DNA of 64,000 nt, taken from the NCBI RefSeq assembly GCF_025999095.1, contig NZ_AP024678.1, positions 2,139,527-2,203,526 on the forward strand, read 5' to 3'. Positions 27,148 through 37,179 of the stretch are shown here, piece by piece (the first letter of the stretch is position 1; every line of letters begins with the position of its first letter). The notes beneath the pieces are model-generated. The model was not told the DNA's origin. It was given only the letters and a program-made list of their open reading frames with translations, and did no database searches. A program made the position numbers and the translations under genes. The stretch comes from Thermosynechococcus sp. Its GTDB lineage: Bacteria > Cyanobacteriota > Cyanobacteriia > Thermosynechococcales > Thermosynechococcaceae.

Positions 27148-28893
27148 ATGAGTCAATCCGTTGCAACTGCTGCCCTAAAAATTATTCCCCTCGGTGGGCT
27201 GCATGAAATTGGCAAGAACACCTGCGTTTTTGAATTCCAAGATGAAATTATTTTGCTGGATGCAGGGCTGGCCTTTCCCACCGATGCCATGCACGGCGTC
27301 ACTATCGTCCTACCTGACATGACGTACCTGCGGCAAAATCGCGACAAAATCAAGGGGATGATTGTAACCCACGGCCATGAAGATCACATTGGTGGCATTC
27401 CTTTTCATCTGAAGCAGTTTGATATTCCCGTCATCTATGGCCCGCGCCTTGCCATGGCGCTGCTACAAGGGAAACTGGAAGAGGCGGGGGTTGCCGATCG
27501 CACCGAACTTCGCCCTGTACAGCCGCGGGAGATAGTGCGCTTGGGCAAAAACTTCCTGGTGGAGTATATCCGCAATACCCACTCCATTGCCGATAGCTTC
27601 TCCGTAGCAATTTATACCCCCCTTGGCGTGATTATCCACACAGGGGATTTTAAGTTTGACTTTACCCCCGTTGATGGCGAGTGCTTTGACCTGCAGCGGC
27701 TCGCGGAGCATGGGGAGAAGGGGGTGCTTTGCCTGATTAGTGACTCCACCAACTCAGAGGTCCCCGGCCACACGCCCTCGGAGCGATCCGTCTTTCCCAA
27801 CTTGGATCGTGCCTTTAGCCAAGCGGCGGGGCGGATTATTTTTACCACCTTTGCCTCTTCGGTGCATCGTCTCAGTATGGCCTTGGAACTGGCGCAAAAG
27901 CATGGCCGAGTGGTCTCGGTCTTGGGTCGCTCAATGCTCAATGTGATTGCCCATGCCCGGCAGTTGGGCTATATTCGCTGCCCGGATGATCTCTTTGTGC
28001 CCTTGCACATGATGCACAAGTACCCGGATCATCAGGTGATGTACCTCACCACTGGCTCCCAAGGGGAACCCCTGTCTGCCCTGACGCGGATTTCCAAGGG
28101 GGAACACAACAAAATTAAAATTCGCCCCGGGGATACTGTCATTCTCTCGGCTCACCCGATTCCAGGGAACACAATTGCCGTGGTGAACATGATCGATCGC
28201 CTGATGATGCAAGGCGCCAAAGTCATCTATGGTCGTGAACAGGGCATTCACGTCTCTGGCCATGCCTGCCAGGAGGATCAAAAGCTGATGCTGGCCTTGA
28301 CGAAGCCCAAGTTCTTTTTACCCGTGCATGGAGAACACCGCATGTTGGTGAAACACGCCCAAACGGCTCAGAGCATGGGTATTCCTCCTGAGAATATGGT
28401 GATTGTTGACAATGGCGATGTGGTAGAACTCACCCGTGACTCGATTCGGGTCGTAGATAAAGTCCCCGCTGGCATTGAGCTACTGGATCGTGGTGGCATT
28501 GTCAAAGCCCATGTGCTGCAAGAGCGGCAACAGCTGGCTGAGGAGGGCATTATCACCGTGGCGGTGGCGGTGGGTACTGATGGCAGTCTGAAAGCCACTC
28601 CCGAAGTTCACCTGCGGGGCGTGGTCACAGCCATTGAGCCACAGGCTTGGCAGGCTTGGGTACATGCCACGGTGGAAACCGCCTTGAGCGATCGCTGGAG
28701 TGAATATGCCCGCAATGGCGATGTGGACTGGGCTGGGGTCAAAGCTCACATTGAACGGGAACTGGTGCGACTGGTGCGCCGTGAACTTCAGGGCAATGCC
28801 TCAGTCCTATTGCTCCTGCAACCCATCGAAGTCACCCCCACTGTGACCACAGGAATCCGGCGGCGGCGCAGCACGACTTCTGTGGTTGGCTAG
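27148..28893 (+). CDS. rnj: ribonuclease J
   Basis: 581 residues of the metallo-beta-lactamase/beta-CASP family. The zinc motif is VTHGHEDHIGG, followed by HTGDFKFD, the beta-CASP Ser/Thr block SDSTNSEVPG, and the late LPVHGEHRML histidine. The C-terminal part (about 450-560) is the RNase J-specific domain. The enzyme combines 5'-3' exonuclease and endonuclease activities in mRNA decay and is essential in many cyanobacteria. A GGAGACC site precedes the start. Confidence 0.96.
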   Translation: MSQSVATAALKIIPLGGLHEIGKNTCVFEFQDEIILLDAGLAFPTDAMHGVTIVLPDMTYLRQNRDKIKGMIVTHGHEDHIGGIPFHLKQFDIPVIYGPRLAMALLQGKLEEAGVADRTELRPVQPREIVRLGKNFLVEYIRNTHSIADSFSVAIYTPLGVIIHTGDFKFDFTPVDGECFDLQRLAEHGEKGVLCLISDSTNSEVPGHTPSERSVFPNLDRAFSQAAGRIIFTTFASSVHRLSMALELAQKHGRVVSVLGRSMLNVIAHARQLGYIRCPDDLFVPLHMMHKYPDHQVMYLTTGSQGEPLSALTRISKGEHNKIKIRPGDTVILSAHPIPGNTIAVVNMIDRLMMQGAKVIYGREQGIHVSGHACQEDQKLMLALTKPKFFLPVHGEHRMLVKHAQTAQSMGIPPENMVIVDNGDVVELTRDSIRVVDKVPAGIELLDRGGIVKAHVLQERQQLAEEGIITVAVAVGTDGSLKATPEVHLRGVVTAIEPQAWQAWVHATVETALSDRWSEYARNGDVDWAGVKAHIERELVRLVRRELQGNASVLLLLQPIEVTPTVTTGIRRRRSTTSVVG

Positions 28894-28945
28894 GGACCAG
28901 AGCCACCCCTTGCCTAGGGTTCTGCATTTGTGGGCGGCGGCTTTC

Positions 28946-30283
28946 CTAGGAAACATTGGCGAGATGGATGGCAGACAATGGCACTTTTCCCTGAGGGGTA
29001 CGGGGAATGTGGTCAACCGGCACCCAGCGCTTGGGGCATTTGTAGGCGCTGCACCGCTGCTTGAGCCATCTGCTGAGTTCCTCAGGGGAGGCGTCTCCCA
29101 CATAGAGGGCAACCACCTGTTCGCCCCAAAGGGGGTCAGGTGCGCCGTAGATGTAGATGTCTTGGACAAGGCCACTGTCAAGGAGTAAAGCCTCTAACTC
29201 TTCGGGGTAGATATTCTCGCCGCCACTGATGATTTTGCGGCTGCTGCGTCCCAAAATGTAGAGGCGATCGCCCCGCCATTGAGCGCGATCGTCGGTTGGG
29301 AAGATGGCTGAGTGAAACAACGCCGGGTAATAGCCCAGGGCAAGGGAAGCCGCCTGAATCTGAATCTCACCCGTAGGGGTCAAATCAATCTGGGCATGGG
29401 GTAAGACTTGACCACAGGAGCGATCGCCCGCCAAAAATTCCCCCTGTCGCTGGGCACAGATCATACCTGCAGTTTCTGTCATGCCATAGGTGAGACATAA
29501 AGGCAATCGCTGCGTTGCCGCTTCCTCTAACAGTTGTAACCAGGTGGGACCACCGCCAATAAAAATCCCCTTTAACTTCCCTAACCACGGCAGCGGCTCG
29601 CTAAGCACCTGTTGCAGTTGGCGCGGCACCAGAGAGAGCCACAGAGCAAGATTGGCAGGGGGTGGGGTTTGCCGTAAGTCCCGTAAGTGGCTCGCCAGGT
29701 AGAGTTCTCCCCCACTCCATAGCGATCGCACCACGGGCATTAGGCCACTGACATGGTACAAGGGCAAAATACTCAGGCAATGAATCGTTGATTGCTGTAG
29801 ATGACTTTGCAGCCCCATCACCGCCGCTTGCAGGCTGTCCACCGTGTGAATTGCCCAACGCAATCGCCCTTGAGTGCCGCCAGTGGGAATCAGAATCCAG
29901 CCCTGGGGCAATGGCTTTCCAGAACCTTGGGGGGTGAGGGGGGGCACCGTTCCCCAAGCCATAAAATTCTGCGGCAAGATTGCTGCCACCTGCTGCCACT
30001 CTTGGGACTGCCATTGGGGATTGGCCAGTAACAGGGGCGTGCCTGTGGAGAGTGCTGCTAGAAAACCCCTGAGAAAAGCGAGGGGGTCGGGTTCGGCGAG
30101 CACAAGTACCGTTGGCTGCTGCTGTTGGAGTTGCGCCTGATCGTTGGCTAATTGTTCGACGAGGCGGGCCGTAGCCCTGTGCCATTGTCGGTTGTGGGCA
30201 CACCACAGCCAGTGGGGGGCAATACGCGTAAGGTTTTGTAACAAATTTGTCCTGCGCCTCCCGAAACCAATGGGTAAAATCAA
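28946..30283 (-). CDS. menE: o-succinylbenzoate-CoA ligase
   Basis: An adenylate-forming enzyme of about 435-445 residues activating o-succinylbenzoate with CoA in phylloquinone synthesis. The N-terminal half is short; the nucleotide loop is IPTGGTQGRLRWA (a modified SGTTG), then LTYGMTETAG, YILGRSSRKIISGGENIYPEELE and the C-terminal catalytic lysine in PRTPQGKVPLSAI. No ATG start fits; TTG 30283 or TTG 30244 (GGGAGG upstream) are the candidates. It diverges from rsfS, the starts being 12-50 bp apart. Confidence 0.85.
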   Translation of the reverse strand: MILPIGFGRRRTNLLQNLTRIAPHWLWCAHNRQWHRATARLVEQLANDQAQLQQQQPTVLVLAEPDPLAFLRGFLAALSTGTPLLLANPQWQSQEWQQVAAILPQNFMAWGTVPPLTPQGSGKPLPQGWILIPTGGTQGRLRWAIHTVDSLQAAVMGLQSHLQQSTIHCLSILPLYHVSGLMPVVRSLWSGGELYLASHLRDLRQTPPPANLALWLSLVPRQLQQVLSEPLPWLGKLKGIFIGGGPTWLQLLEEAATQRLPLCLTYGMTETAGMICAQRQGEFLAGDRSCGQVLPHAQIDLTPTGEIQIQAASLALGYYPALFHSAIFPTDDRAQWRGDRLYILGRSSRKIISGGENIYPEELEALLLDSGLVQDIYIYGAPDPLWGEQVVALYVGDASPEELSRWLKQRCSAYKCPKRWVPVDHIPRTPQGKVPLSAIHLANVS

Positions 30284-30294
30284 AGGATAAAGGA

Positions 30295-30714
30295 ATGCGT
30301 TTAGGAGAGAGCAGCCTGACTATTCAACAGATGCAACGGGTAGCCGCAATTACTGACCCTAGCCTTAAACTAGCATGGACCGCCGCCTATGCCGCCGACG
30401 ATCGCAAGGGAGTGGACATCTGCCTTTTAGATGTAAGTGGCGTGTCCTACCTCAGCGATTACTTTGTGATCATTACGGGACTCTCAAAAACCCAAGTGCG
30501 TGCCATTTACCAAGGGATTGAGGAGGCGGCTCTCGAACATTGCCAACGCCAACCCCAACATATTGAAGGCCAGGCGGAATGTTCATGGGTGCTGATGGAC
30601 TACGGCGATGTCATTGTCCATGTGCAGTTGCCCAAGGAGCGCCAATACTATAACCTTGAGGCCTTTTGGGGTCACGCCCAGCGCATTCCCTTTGAGTCCT
30701 TGGTAACTACCTAG
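30295..30714 (+). CDS. rsfS: ribosome silencing factor RsfS (Iojap)
   Basis: 139 residues. The family block is AADDRKGVDICLLDVSGVSYLSDYFVIITGLSKTQVRAI (residues about 33-70), then DYGDVIVHVQLPKERQYYNLEAFWG. RsfS binds ribosomal protein uL14 on the 50S subunit and stops subunit joining under starvation. ATG 30295 has AAAGGA just upstream. Confidence 0.95.
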   Translation: MRLGESSLTIQQMQRVAAITDPSLKLAWTAAYAADDRKGVDICLLDVSGVSYLSDYFVIITGLSKTQVRAIYQGIEEAALEHCQRQPQHIEGQAECSWVLMDYGDVIVHVQLPKERQYYNLEAFWGHAQRIPFESLVTT

Positions 30715-31210
30715 GGAGTGCCGCGGGGGGTAGGCGATTCTTGTTGGCCTGCCACGGGGGGCGATCGCCAGACACAGCGCCATACCGCTTCTTGCTCCAT
30801 TGACCCCTATTGCCGCCCCATCCCCACCAGTCAGGGCCTGACTGATTTGCTCACGGCTCCTAGTCGAACAGCTCCCCCACCACTGCCCGTTATCCTCTAT
30901 CAATCGCAACTGGCCGCCGAACGCTACAGGCTGTTGCAAAATGCTAGGGATCCCACAGCAGTACTAACGCGCCCCTTGGCTCTGGCAACCTTAGCACCCT
31001 TGCGGCTCCAACATCGTAACCCCGTCGATCAAAAGACTTGGACAACCGACACCCCCTCGTGCAGCTTTGGACACCGCCTGAGCCGCCCCTAAAACTAACG
31101 GCGTGCCAGTATTGGTAACACTTTGGTAGAGTGCCAGCCAAATAGACGGAGATAGCAAAATAGATGAAGATGAAAGAAAGCATAAAAATTAGGACATCTG
31201 CTCACCTGCC
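30715..31210 (+). other. 496-bp region with one weak open frame
   Basis: A 124-codon frame (30718-31092, GTG start) follows rsfS closely but is rich in Pro, Thr, Arg and Ser, lacks recognisable motifs, and may be noncoding or a decayed gene. HIP1 occurs in its 5' part. The last 120 bp should hold the Ca2+-ATPase promoter; GTGCCAG is repeated at about 31102 and 31132. No terminator for rsfS was recognised. Confidence 0.35.
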
Positions 31211-34036
31211 ATGACCTCCTCCAATGCCTTGTCCCAGATTGATCGTGAGTCAGTTTGGCATACCCTGAGTGCTGATGAAGTCATTAGCCGTCTGGGGAGC
31301 GATCGCCAACAGGGGTTGAGTTTTGCAGAAGTGCAACGGCGACAAGCCCAATATGGGCGCAACGAACTGGTTGACAATGGCCGCCGTCCCCGCTGGCGAA
31401 TCTTCATGGATCAGTTTTGCAATGTGATGCTGATCATGCTGCTGGTGGTGGCCTTCATTTCTGGCGCATTGGAGATTCTCAAATCCCTCAAAGAGAACAG
31501 CATCCCCTTCCCCAAGGACGCAACCGCAATTCTGGTGGTGGTGATTCTCAATGCCATTTTGGGCTATGTCCAAGAAGCCCGTGCTGAGGAGGCTCTGGCA
31601 GCGCTGAAAAATATGGCGGCACCCAAGGTGCGTGTCCTGCGCGAGGGCAAAGTCATGGAAATTGACTCCCCGGAGCTGGTGGTCGGGGATATTTTCTTTC
31701 TGGAAACTGGGGTAAAAGTGGCTGCCGATGGTCGACTTCTAGAAGCCGTCAACCTGCAAATCCGCGAGGCGGCCCTTACAGGGGAAGCAGCAGCCACCAG
31801 TAAAGATGCTGCGAAAGTGTTGCCTACCGATACTGAAGTGGGCGATCGCGCCAATCTAGTGTTTGCAGGCACAGAGGTCAGCCAAGGGCGAGGGGTCGCC
31901 GTCGTCACCGCGATCGGCATGAACACCGAACTGGGGAAAATTGCTGCTGCCCTCCAAGGGGTCGAGCAGGAACCCACACCACTGCAAAAACGAATGACCG
32001 AGCTGGGAAATCGCTTAGTGGGGTTTTCCTTGGTGCTGGTGAGCATTGTTGTGATTGCGGGGAGTCTGTACGATCCTTCGCTGCTGGGGCATCTCATTGA
32101 AGTTTCCCTGAGTATGGCGGTGGCAGTGGTACCCGAAGGCTTGCCCGCTGTGATTACCGTCACCCTTGCCTTGGGAACACAACGGATGGTGAAACGCCAT
32201 GCCCTGATTCGTCGGCTGCCGGCAGTGGAGACGTTGGGGAGTGTGACAGTCATCTGCTCCGACAAAACAGGTACCCTCACCCAAAACAAAATGGTCGTGC
32301 AGGCGATCGCCACAACGTCCTATCGCGCCAAGGTGAGTGGCAATGGCTATGAACCTAAGGGGGACTTTTACGATGCCAATACCGCCGACCCCTCAGCCCT
32401 ATATGAACGGCAATTGCTCCTTATCGCCGGCGCGCTGTGCAATGATGCCCTGCTCAAACAACACGCAGCCGAATGGGTGATCCTCGGTGACCCCACAGAA
32501 GGCTCCCTCCTGCCCTTGGCCGCTAAGGGGGGCATTGATCTGAAAGCGTTGCAAGAAACGGCGAAGCGAGTGGCGGAGTTTCCCTTTGATGCCAATCGCA
32601 AGCGCATGAGTACCTTCTATCGCAGTGAGTCTGTTCCTGAGATTCCCGCCAAGGAACCCTACTGGATGATCACCAAAGGGTCACCCGAACTGACCCTGGA
32701 ACGCTGTCAATGGCGGCAGGTGGGACAGGACATTCAACCCCTAACACTGGCGGAGCGCCAAGAGATTCTCGCTGAAAACGATCGCTTTGCCGCTCAGGGT
32801 CTGCGGGTCTTGGGGATTGCCCATCGCTACTGGTCAGAGTTGCCGCCGCCGGAGAGTGTCGAGACCAGTGAGCAGGGGTTAATTTGGTTAGGACTGGTGG
32901 GCATTCTTGATCCCCCCCGTCCGGAGGTGCTGGCGGCCGTCGCCACCTGTCGCACTGCCGGCATTCGCCCGATTATGATTACGGGCGATCATCAACTGAC
33001 TGCCCAGGCGATCGCCAGTCAAATTGGCATCTGTGAGTGGGGCGATCCGACCCTCACGGGTCGGGACATTGAAAAAATGAGTAGCGAGGAATTGGATGCT
33101 GTCACTCCCACCGTCAGCGTCTATGCCCGCGTCTCCCCAGAACATAAACTGCGGATTGTCAAATCGCTGCAACGCCACGGTGAAATTGTGGCCATGACTG
33201 GCGATGGTGTGAATGATGCCCCCGCCCTTAAACAAGCGGATATTGGGGTGGCCATGGGAATTACGGGGACTGATGTCACTAAGGAAGCCAGTGATATGGT
33301 GCTCTTGGATGATAACTTTGCTACCATTGTGGCCGCTACCGAGGAAGGGCGAGTCATTTACAGTAATATTCGTCGCTTTATTAGATACATTCTCGGCTCC
33401 AATATTGGTGAAGTCATTACAATCGCCTGCTCACCCCTGCTGGGACTAGGAGGCGTTCCCCTAACGCCCTTGCAAATTCTCTGGATGAACCTAGTCACTG
33501 ATGGCCTGCCGGCCCTTGCCCTGGCCGTTGAACCGGGGGACCCTGAGGTGATGAAGCGTCCTCCCATTCAGCCCAATGAGAGCATTTTTGGCCGCGGCAT
33601 GGGTTCCTACATGATTCGCGTTGGTTTGATCTTGGCCATCGTCGGCATTGCCCTCATGGTATGGGCCTATGGCTACACCGCCGAGCACGTCGAGGGGGGT
33701 CTAGAGCCGCAGCGTTGGACAACGATAGTCTTTACCACCCTCTGCCTTTCCCAAATGGGTCACGCCCTTGCTGCTCGTTCGAGTACACGACTGACCATTG
33801 AAATGAACCCCACTGACAATCTCTTTGTTTGGGTATCGGTTATTTTGACAACGATTCTGCAACTACTGCTGATCTATACTCCACTCCTGCGGCAGTTTTT
33901 TGGCACCTACCTGATCTCGGGAACTGAGCTAGCGGTGTGTATTGGCTGTAGCATGCTTGTCTTTGTCTGGGTAGAGCTGGAGAAACTGGTGTTGCGGCTA
34001 TTCAATAGGGGCCAAGAACTCAAGCTATTGGAATAG
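31211..34036 (+). CDS. pacL: P-type Ca2+-transporting ATPase (PMR1/SERCA-like)
   Basis: 941 residues. Order: cation-transporter N-domain, actuator with TGEAAAT, phosphorylation site [13 protein letters not shown], nucleotide domain with KGSPE, hinge [16 protein letters not shown], ten TM segments. Ca2+-site residues are visible: VPEGLPA in M4, NIGE in M5 and NLVTDG in M6, which match the SERCA/PMR1 pattern, not Na+/K+ pumps. It exports Ca2+ from the cytoplasm using ATP. It converges on thrC with only five bases between stops. Confidence 0.93.
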   Translation: MTSSNALSQIDRESVWHTLSADEVISRLGSDRQQGLSFAEVQRRQAQYGRNELVDNGRRPRWRIFMDQFCNVMLIMLLVVAFISGALEILKSLKENSIPFPKDATAILVVVILNAILGYVQEARAEEALAALKNMAAPKVRVLREGKVMEIDSPELVVGDIFFLETGVKVAADGRLLEAVNLQIREAALTGEAAATSKDAAKVLPTDTEVGDRANLVFAGTEVSQGRGVAVVTAIGMNTELGKIAAALQGVEQEPTPLQKRMTELGNRLVGFSLVLVSIVVIAGSLYDPSLLGHLIEVSLSMAVAVVPEGLPAVITVTLALGTQRMVKRHALIRRLPAVETLGSVTVICSDKTGTLTQNKMVVQAIATTSYRAKVSGNGYEPKGDFYDANTADPSALYERQLLLIAGALCNDALLKQHAAEWVILGDPTEGSLLPLAAKGGIDLKALQETAKRVAEFPFDANRKRMSTFYRSESVPEIPAKEPYWMITKGSPELTLERCQWRQVGQDIQPLTLAERQEILAENDRFAAQGLRVLGIAHRYWSELPPPESVETSEQGLIWLGLVGILDPPRPEVLAAVATCRTAGIRPIMITGDHQLTAQAIASQIGICEWGDPTLTGRDIEKMSSEELDAVTPTVSVYARVSPEHKLRIVKSLQRHGEIVAMTGDGVNDAPALKQADIGVAMGITGTDVTKEASDMVLLDDNFATIVAATEEGRVIYSNIRRFIRYILGSNIGEVITIACSPLLGLGGVPLTPLQILWMNLVTDGLPALALAVEPGDPEVMKRPPIQPNESIFGRGMGSYMIRVGLILAIVGIALMVWAYGYTAEHVEGGLEPQRWTTIVFTTLCLSQMGHALAARSSTRLTIEMNPTDNLFVWVSVILTTILQLLLIYTPLLRQFFGTYLISGTELAVCIGCSMLVFVWVELEKLVLRLFNRGQELKLLE

Positions 34037-34041
34037 GCTCG

Positions 34042-35130
34042 CTAAAAGCCCATCACCTTGGCCACGGTTTGCTCAGTGGGTTCAATGTGGCGGTGGAAGC
34101 GATCGCTCTCCTGCTTGAGGGCGGTTTCTGGATCCTTGAGGCCATTGCCCGTCAGCACACAAACTACCGTGGCACCGCTGGGCACCTGATCTGCCAACTT
34201 CAAGAGGCCAGCCACAGAAGCGGCACTCGCAGGTTCACAGAAGATCCCTTCCGCGGAGGCCAGCAGACAATAGGCATTGAGGATTTCCTCATCTGTAACA
34301 GCATTAAAGGCCCCTTGGCTGGCTTCCTTGACCGCGATCGCCCGTTGCCAGTTGGCAGGATTGCCAATACGAATGGCCGTGGCAACCGTTTCCGGATGCG
34401 TAACAATCTCACCCTTGACCAGCGGGGCAGATCCCGCGGCTTGAAAGCCCATCATCCGCGGCAGGCGATCGCAACGGTTTTGCTCACGATACTGGCAAAA
34501 GCCCATCCAGTACGCCGTAATGTTACCGGCATTGCCCATAGGAATGCAGAGCCAGTCGGGGGCATTGCCCAAGCTATCCACCACCTCAAAGGCCGCTGTT
34601 TTCTGTCCTTCGAGCCGATAGGGATTGACGGAATTGACCAGGGTCACGGGGTAGGTTTCCGCCATCAGGCGCACAATGGCCAAGGCTTTATCAAAGTTGC
34701 CCTCAATGGCAATGACTTCAGCGCCATACAGAAGCGCTTGGGCAAGTTTTCCTTGGGCAACATAGCCCTCTGGCACCAGGACATAGGCGCGCAGTCCAGC
34801 TCGCCGGGCATAGGCCGCCGCAGCGGCTGAGGTATTCCCTGTGCTGGCACAAATCACCGCCTCAGCACCTGCTTCCTTGGCCTTGGAAATGGCCATGGTC
34901 ATGCCGCGATCCTTGAAGCTCCCTGTGGGGTTAAGGCCATCGTACTTGACATAAACTGAGACGTTGCGGCCAATCCGCGCTGCAATTTGAGGCACCGGAA
35001 TCAATGGTGTATTCCCCTCATAGAGGGTGACCACTGGGGTGCGATCGCTCACGGGCAAAAAGTCACCGTAGGCGTGAATTAGGCCACGCCAAGCAGGACG
35101 GATGGGGGGAGCAGAGAGTGTTACAGGCAC
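34042..35130 (-). CDS. thrC: threonine synthase
   Basis: About 362 residues, PLP enzyme converting phosphohomoserine to threonine. [13 protein letters not shown] opens the fold; the PLP Lys is in [29 protein letters not shown] and [10 protein letters not shown] bind phosphate and cofactor. GTG 35130 matches the usual N-terminus (PVTLSAP...[13 protein letters not shown]). The frame extends to 35208, but that extra segment looks hydrophobic and promoter-like and is probably untranslated. Confidence 0.94.
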   Translation of the reverse strand: MPVTLSAPPIRPAWRGLIHAYGDFLPVSDRTPVVTLYEGNTPLIPVPQIAARIGRNVSVYVKYDGLNPTGSFKDRGMTMAISKAKEAGAEAVICASTGNTSAAAAAYARRAGLRAYVLVPEGYVAQGKLAQALLYGAEVIAIEGNFDKALAIVRLMAETYPVTLVNSVNPYRLEGQKTAAFEVVDSLGNAPDWLCIPMGNAGNITAYWMGFCQYREQNRCDRLPRMMGFQAAGSAPLVKGEIVTHPETVATAIRIGNPANWQRAIAVKEASQGAFNAVTDEEILNAYCLLASAEGIFCEPASAASVAGLLKLADQVPSGATVVCVLTGNGLKDPETALKQESDRFHRHIEPTEQTVAKVMGF

Positions 35131-35253
35131 AGGTACGCAGTCAGGAAATATGAATAAATTTGAGGCTAAGGATAGAGTGCAAGCACACAGTACGATAATT
35201 TTAGCCATCAGGGGTTACACTTGCCAATTGCTGCCCTGGGGGAGAGCTACACA

Positions 35254-35868
35254 ATGCGTTTAATTTTGATTCGTCATGGAGAAGCTGTTGGCAATGATTC
35301 GGGCGTCATGCTTGGACGGCAAGATGTGCCCCTCACAGAACGGGGACGGCAGCAAGCCCTTGCCCTGCGGGAAAAACTCCCCCGACCGAATGCCATTTAC
35401 ACCAGTCCGCTGCAACGCTGCTACGATACAGCTAGGCTGATGAATCCCTGTCCCGACTTAAAAATTCAAGAGCTAGCGGAGTTGATTGAAATTGATCAGG
35501 GAATTTTTACAGGACTGACCTGGGCACAGGCACAGGCACAATATCCCGACCTCTGTGCAGAACTGGAAGGGAGCGCTTACCTGATTCCAGTCGCCGAAGC
35601 CGAGTCAATGGCCATGGCTTGGCAGCGGGCAAAACAGGCTTGGAAACAACTGCGACGCCACAGCGATCAGGACTGCGTTTGGTGTGTTAGTCATGGCGGT
35701 TTTTTGCAGTGCCTTATTAGTGTTGTGCTGGGGAGCGATCGCCTCTGGGGGATGGAGATTCCCCCCGCCGCTTGGTTCGACTTCTCAGTACGGGTGGATT
35801 TAGATGGACGCTTTGAAGCGGAAAATACCCGCTGGTGGCGCATCAATGCCTTCAATCAGTTCCCCTAG
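35254..35868 (+). CDS. histidine phosphatase family protein (phosphoglycerate mutase-like)
   Basis: 204 residues from ATG 35254, which has GGGGGAGA upstream. The catalytic RHGEAVGN, the SPLQRCYDTARL arm, EIDQGIFTGLT and the second histidine in CVSHGGFLQ are complete, so it should be an active phosphomonoesterase. Substrates of this family in cyanobacteria include phosphoserine and phosphorylated sugars; none can be chosen from sequence. Confidence 0.9.
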   Translation: MRLILIRHGEAVGNDSGVMLGRQDVPLTERGRQQALALREKLPRPNAIYTSPLQRCYDTARLMNPCPDLKIQELAELIEIDQGIFTGLTWAQAQAQYPDLCAELEGSAYLIPVAEAESMAMAWQRAKQAWKQLRRHSDQDCVWCVSHGGFLQCLISVVLGSDRLWGMEIPPAAWFDFSVRVDLDGRFEAENTRWWRINAFNQFP

Positions 35869-35954
35869 CCATCCAGCCGTATTAGGTTGTCAACAAACTG
35901 CAATGGGCGCAACTAGGGTAAAGATCGGCGCAAGCAAAACACTGAGGCCCTCAG

Positions 35955-36269
35955 CTAAGGAATTGTTACCCAGCATGCTGCTTCAAATTCATCAACTAAA
36001 CGAAAGCGTTGAAATGTTCCTCGGCCGCTTTGGCGATCGATCCAGATGGGGAGGCTAATTAGACCGCGGTTGTCCTTAGTGAGCCAGTGGATCGAGCCGT
36101 CGTTGTCACGATAGAGGCGGATGCCATTCACCAGTGCCCAGGATTCTCCTAGACTGAGCCCCCCAAAGCGAGCGATTTGAGCGGGGGTGGAAAGGGCGAT
36201 CGCCACCCGGTCGGCGAGCTTCACTGTCCCCACTTCCTCCCTGGAATCAATCCGAACAACTACTTTCAA
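35955..36269 (-). CDS. conserved small cyanobacterial protein
   Basis: About 104 residues if TTG 36269 is used (KVVVRIDSREEVGTVKLADRVAIAL); the open frame runs to 36371. GAGGAGG lies about 15 bases before that TTG. The body AQIARFGGLSLGESWALVNGIRLYRDNDGSIHWLTKD reads as a compact beta-rich domain with normal composition, so coding is likely. No name recognised; start uncertain. Confidence 0.55.
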   Translation of the reverse strand: MKVVVRIDSREEVGTVKLADRVAIALSTPAQIARFGGLSLGESWALVNGIRLYRDNDGSIHWLTKDNRGLISLPIWIDRQSGRGTFQRFRLVDEFEAACWVTIP

Positions 36270-36441
36270 AGTGGAAAAGAATTTCCTCCTCTGAAGGTGT
36301 TGCTGGCAGAGACACGCGCTTGGGTATTTACGAGGGGCGATCGATTGCTGCAATCGATGTTTAGCGGACAATCAACCACCCTAGGCAGCAACCGTTGCCG
36401 ATCTATTCCTGTATTTTTGCCCTTTAGCAAAGCAACTCATT

Positions 36442-36473
36442 ACTATCATGACTAGAAACTATCATGACTAGAA
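36442..36473. repeat. perfect 16-bp tandem duplication
   Basis: ACTATCATGACTAGAA is present twice head to tail without mismatch in the 180-bp spacer between two minus-strand genes. A 16-bp exact duplication cannot be chance. Confidence 0.95.
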
Positions 36474-36553
36474 GATGCCAGTTCAATAGCCCAATTGGGG
36501 CAAGGAGACATCATCCCTTGGCGTTCTTCTAGGGTGAGGGGCCGCAACACTCT

Positions 36554-37168
36554 CTAAGGATTGTTGCGCCACTGAAAACTGCGTTTCCATGCGGGCGATC
36601 GCGGGGGCAATTCCTGCAAGGAGGCTGTTACATGGTTAAACACCTCCTCCATTACTGGTAGGGGCACTTGATCCTGAACCTCCAAGAGAAGCGCCAGCCG
36701 CTGTCCCCCCTGTAGCTGCAGGAAGTACAACTCTTGGTGAATCGGTCGTGGCACTGGCAAATAGCGCACTTCACCGCGCAGGCGCCGTCCCAAAATAGCT
36801 CGCTCCACTGGTGCCGATGTGGTGGCAGGGGAGCCCCCCAGTTGGGTAAAGCGCAGCCAATTGCCCAACTCCTGATCCGAGAGACCCCCTAGGACTTCAT
36901 CTATTTTGGGTAGAGCAATTAGGCTCACCATGAACTCATGCTCTCCCGGGACAGCATTGGCGGGATAAACCACAGCAACACCATTCTCACCAAAAGCGAT
37001 AGGGGGCGAAAATGGCAGGGGTGTTTCAAAGGACAGCCCCAGCAGTTGATGGCGTTGGGGGACAGGGGCAACAGTCTGAACTGTCGGTTCACTCGCCCGC
37101 CCGATGAGCAGGGGAAACGCCCCCAAAAGGGCCAGACTACAACAACCAAGGGTCAGCAGCAAACGCAT
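36554..37168 (-). CDS. secreted hypothetical protein with signal peptide
   Basis: 204 residues. MRLLLTLGCCSLALLGAFPLLIGRA is an export signal or anchor; the mature part contains PLPFSPPIAFGENGVAVVYPAN and an Arg-rich beta section ending in a basic tail. Gene start lies 12 bp after the stop of the RDD gene, so both are on one transcript. It is probably periplasmic. No family recognised. Confidence 0.65.
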   Translation of the reverse strand: MRLLLTLGCCSLALLGAFPLLIGRASEPTVQTVAPVPQRHQLLGLSFETPLPFSPPIAFGENGVAVVYPANAVPGEHEFMVSLIALPKIDEVLGGLSDQELGNWLRFTQLGGSPATTSAPVERAILGRRLRGEVRYLPVPRPIHQELYFLQLQGGQRLALLLEVQDQVPLPVMEEVFNHVTASLQELPPRSPAWKRSFQWRNNP

Positions 37169-37179
37169 AAACTTTCACA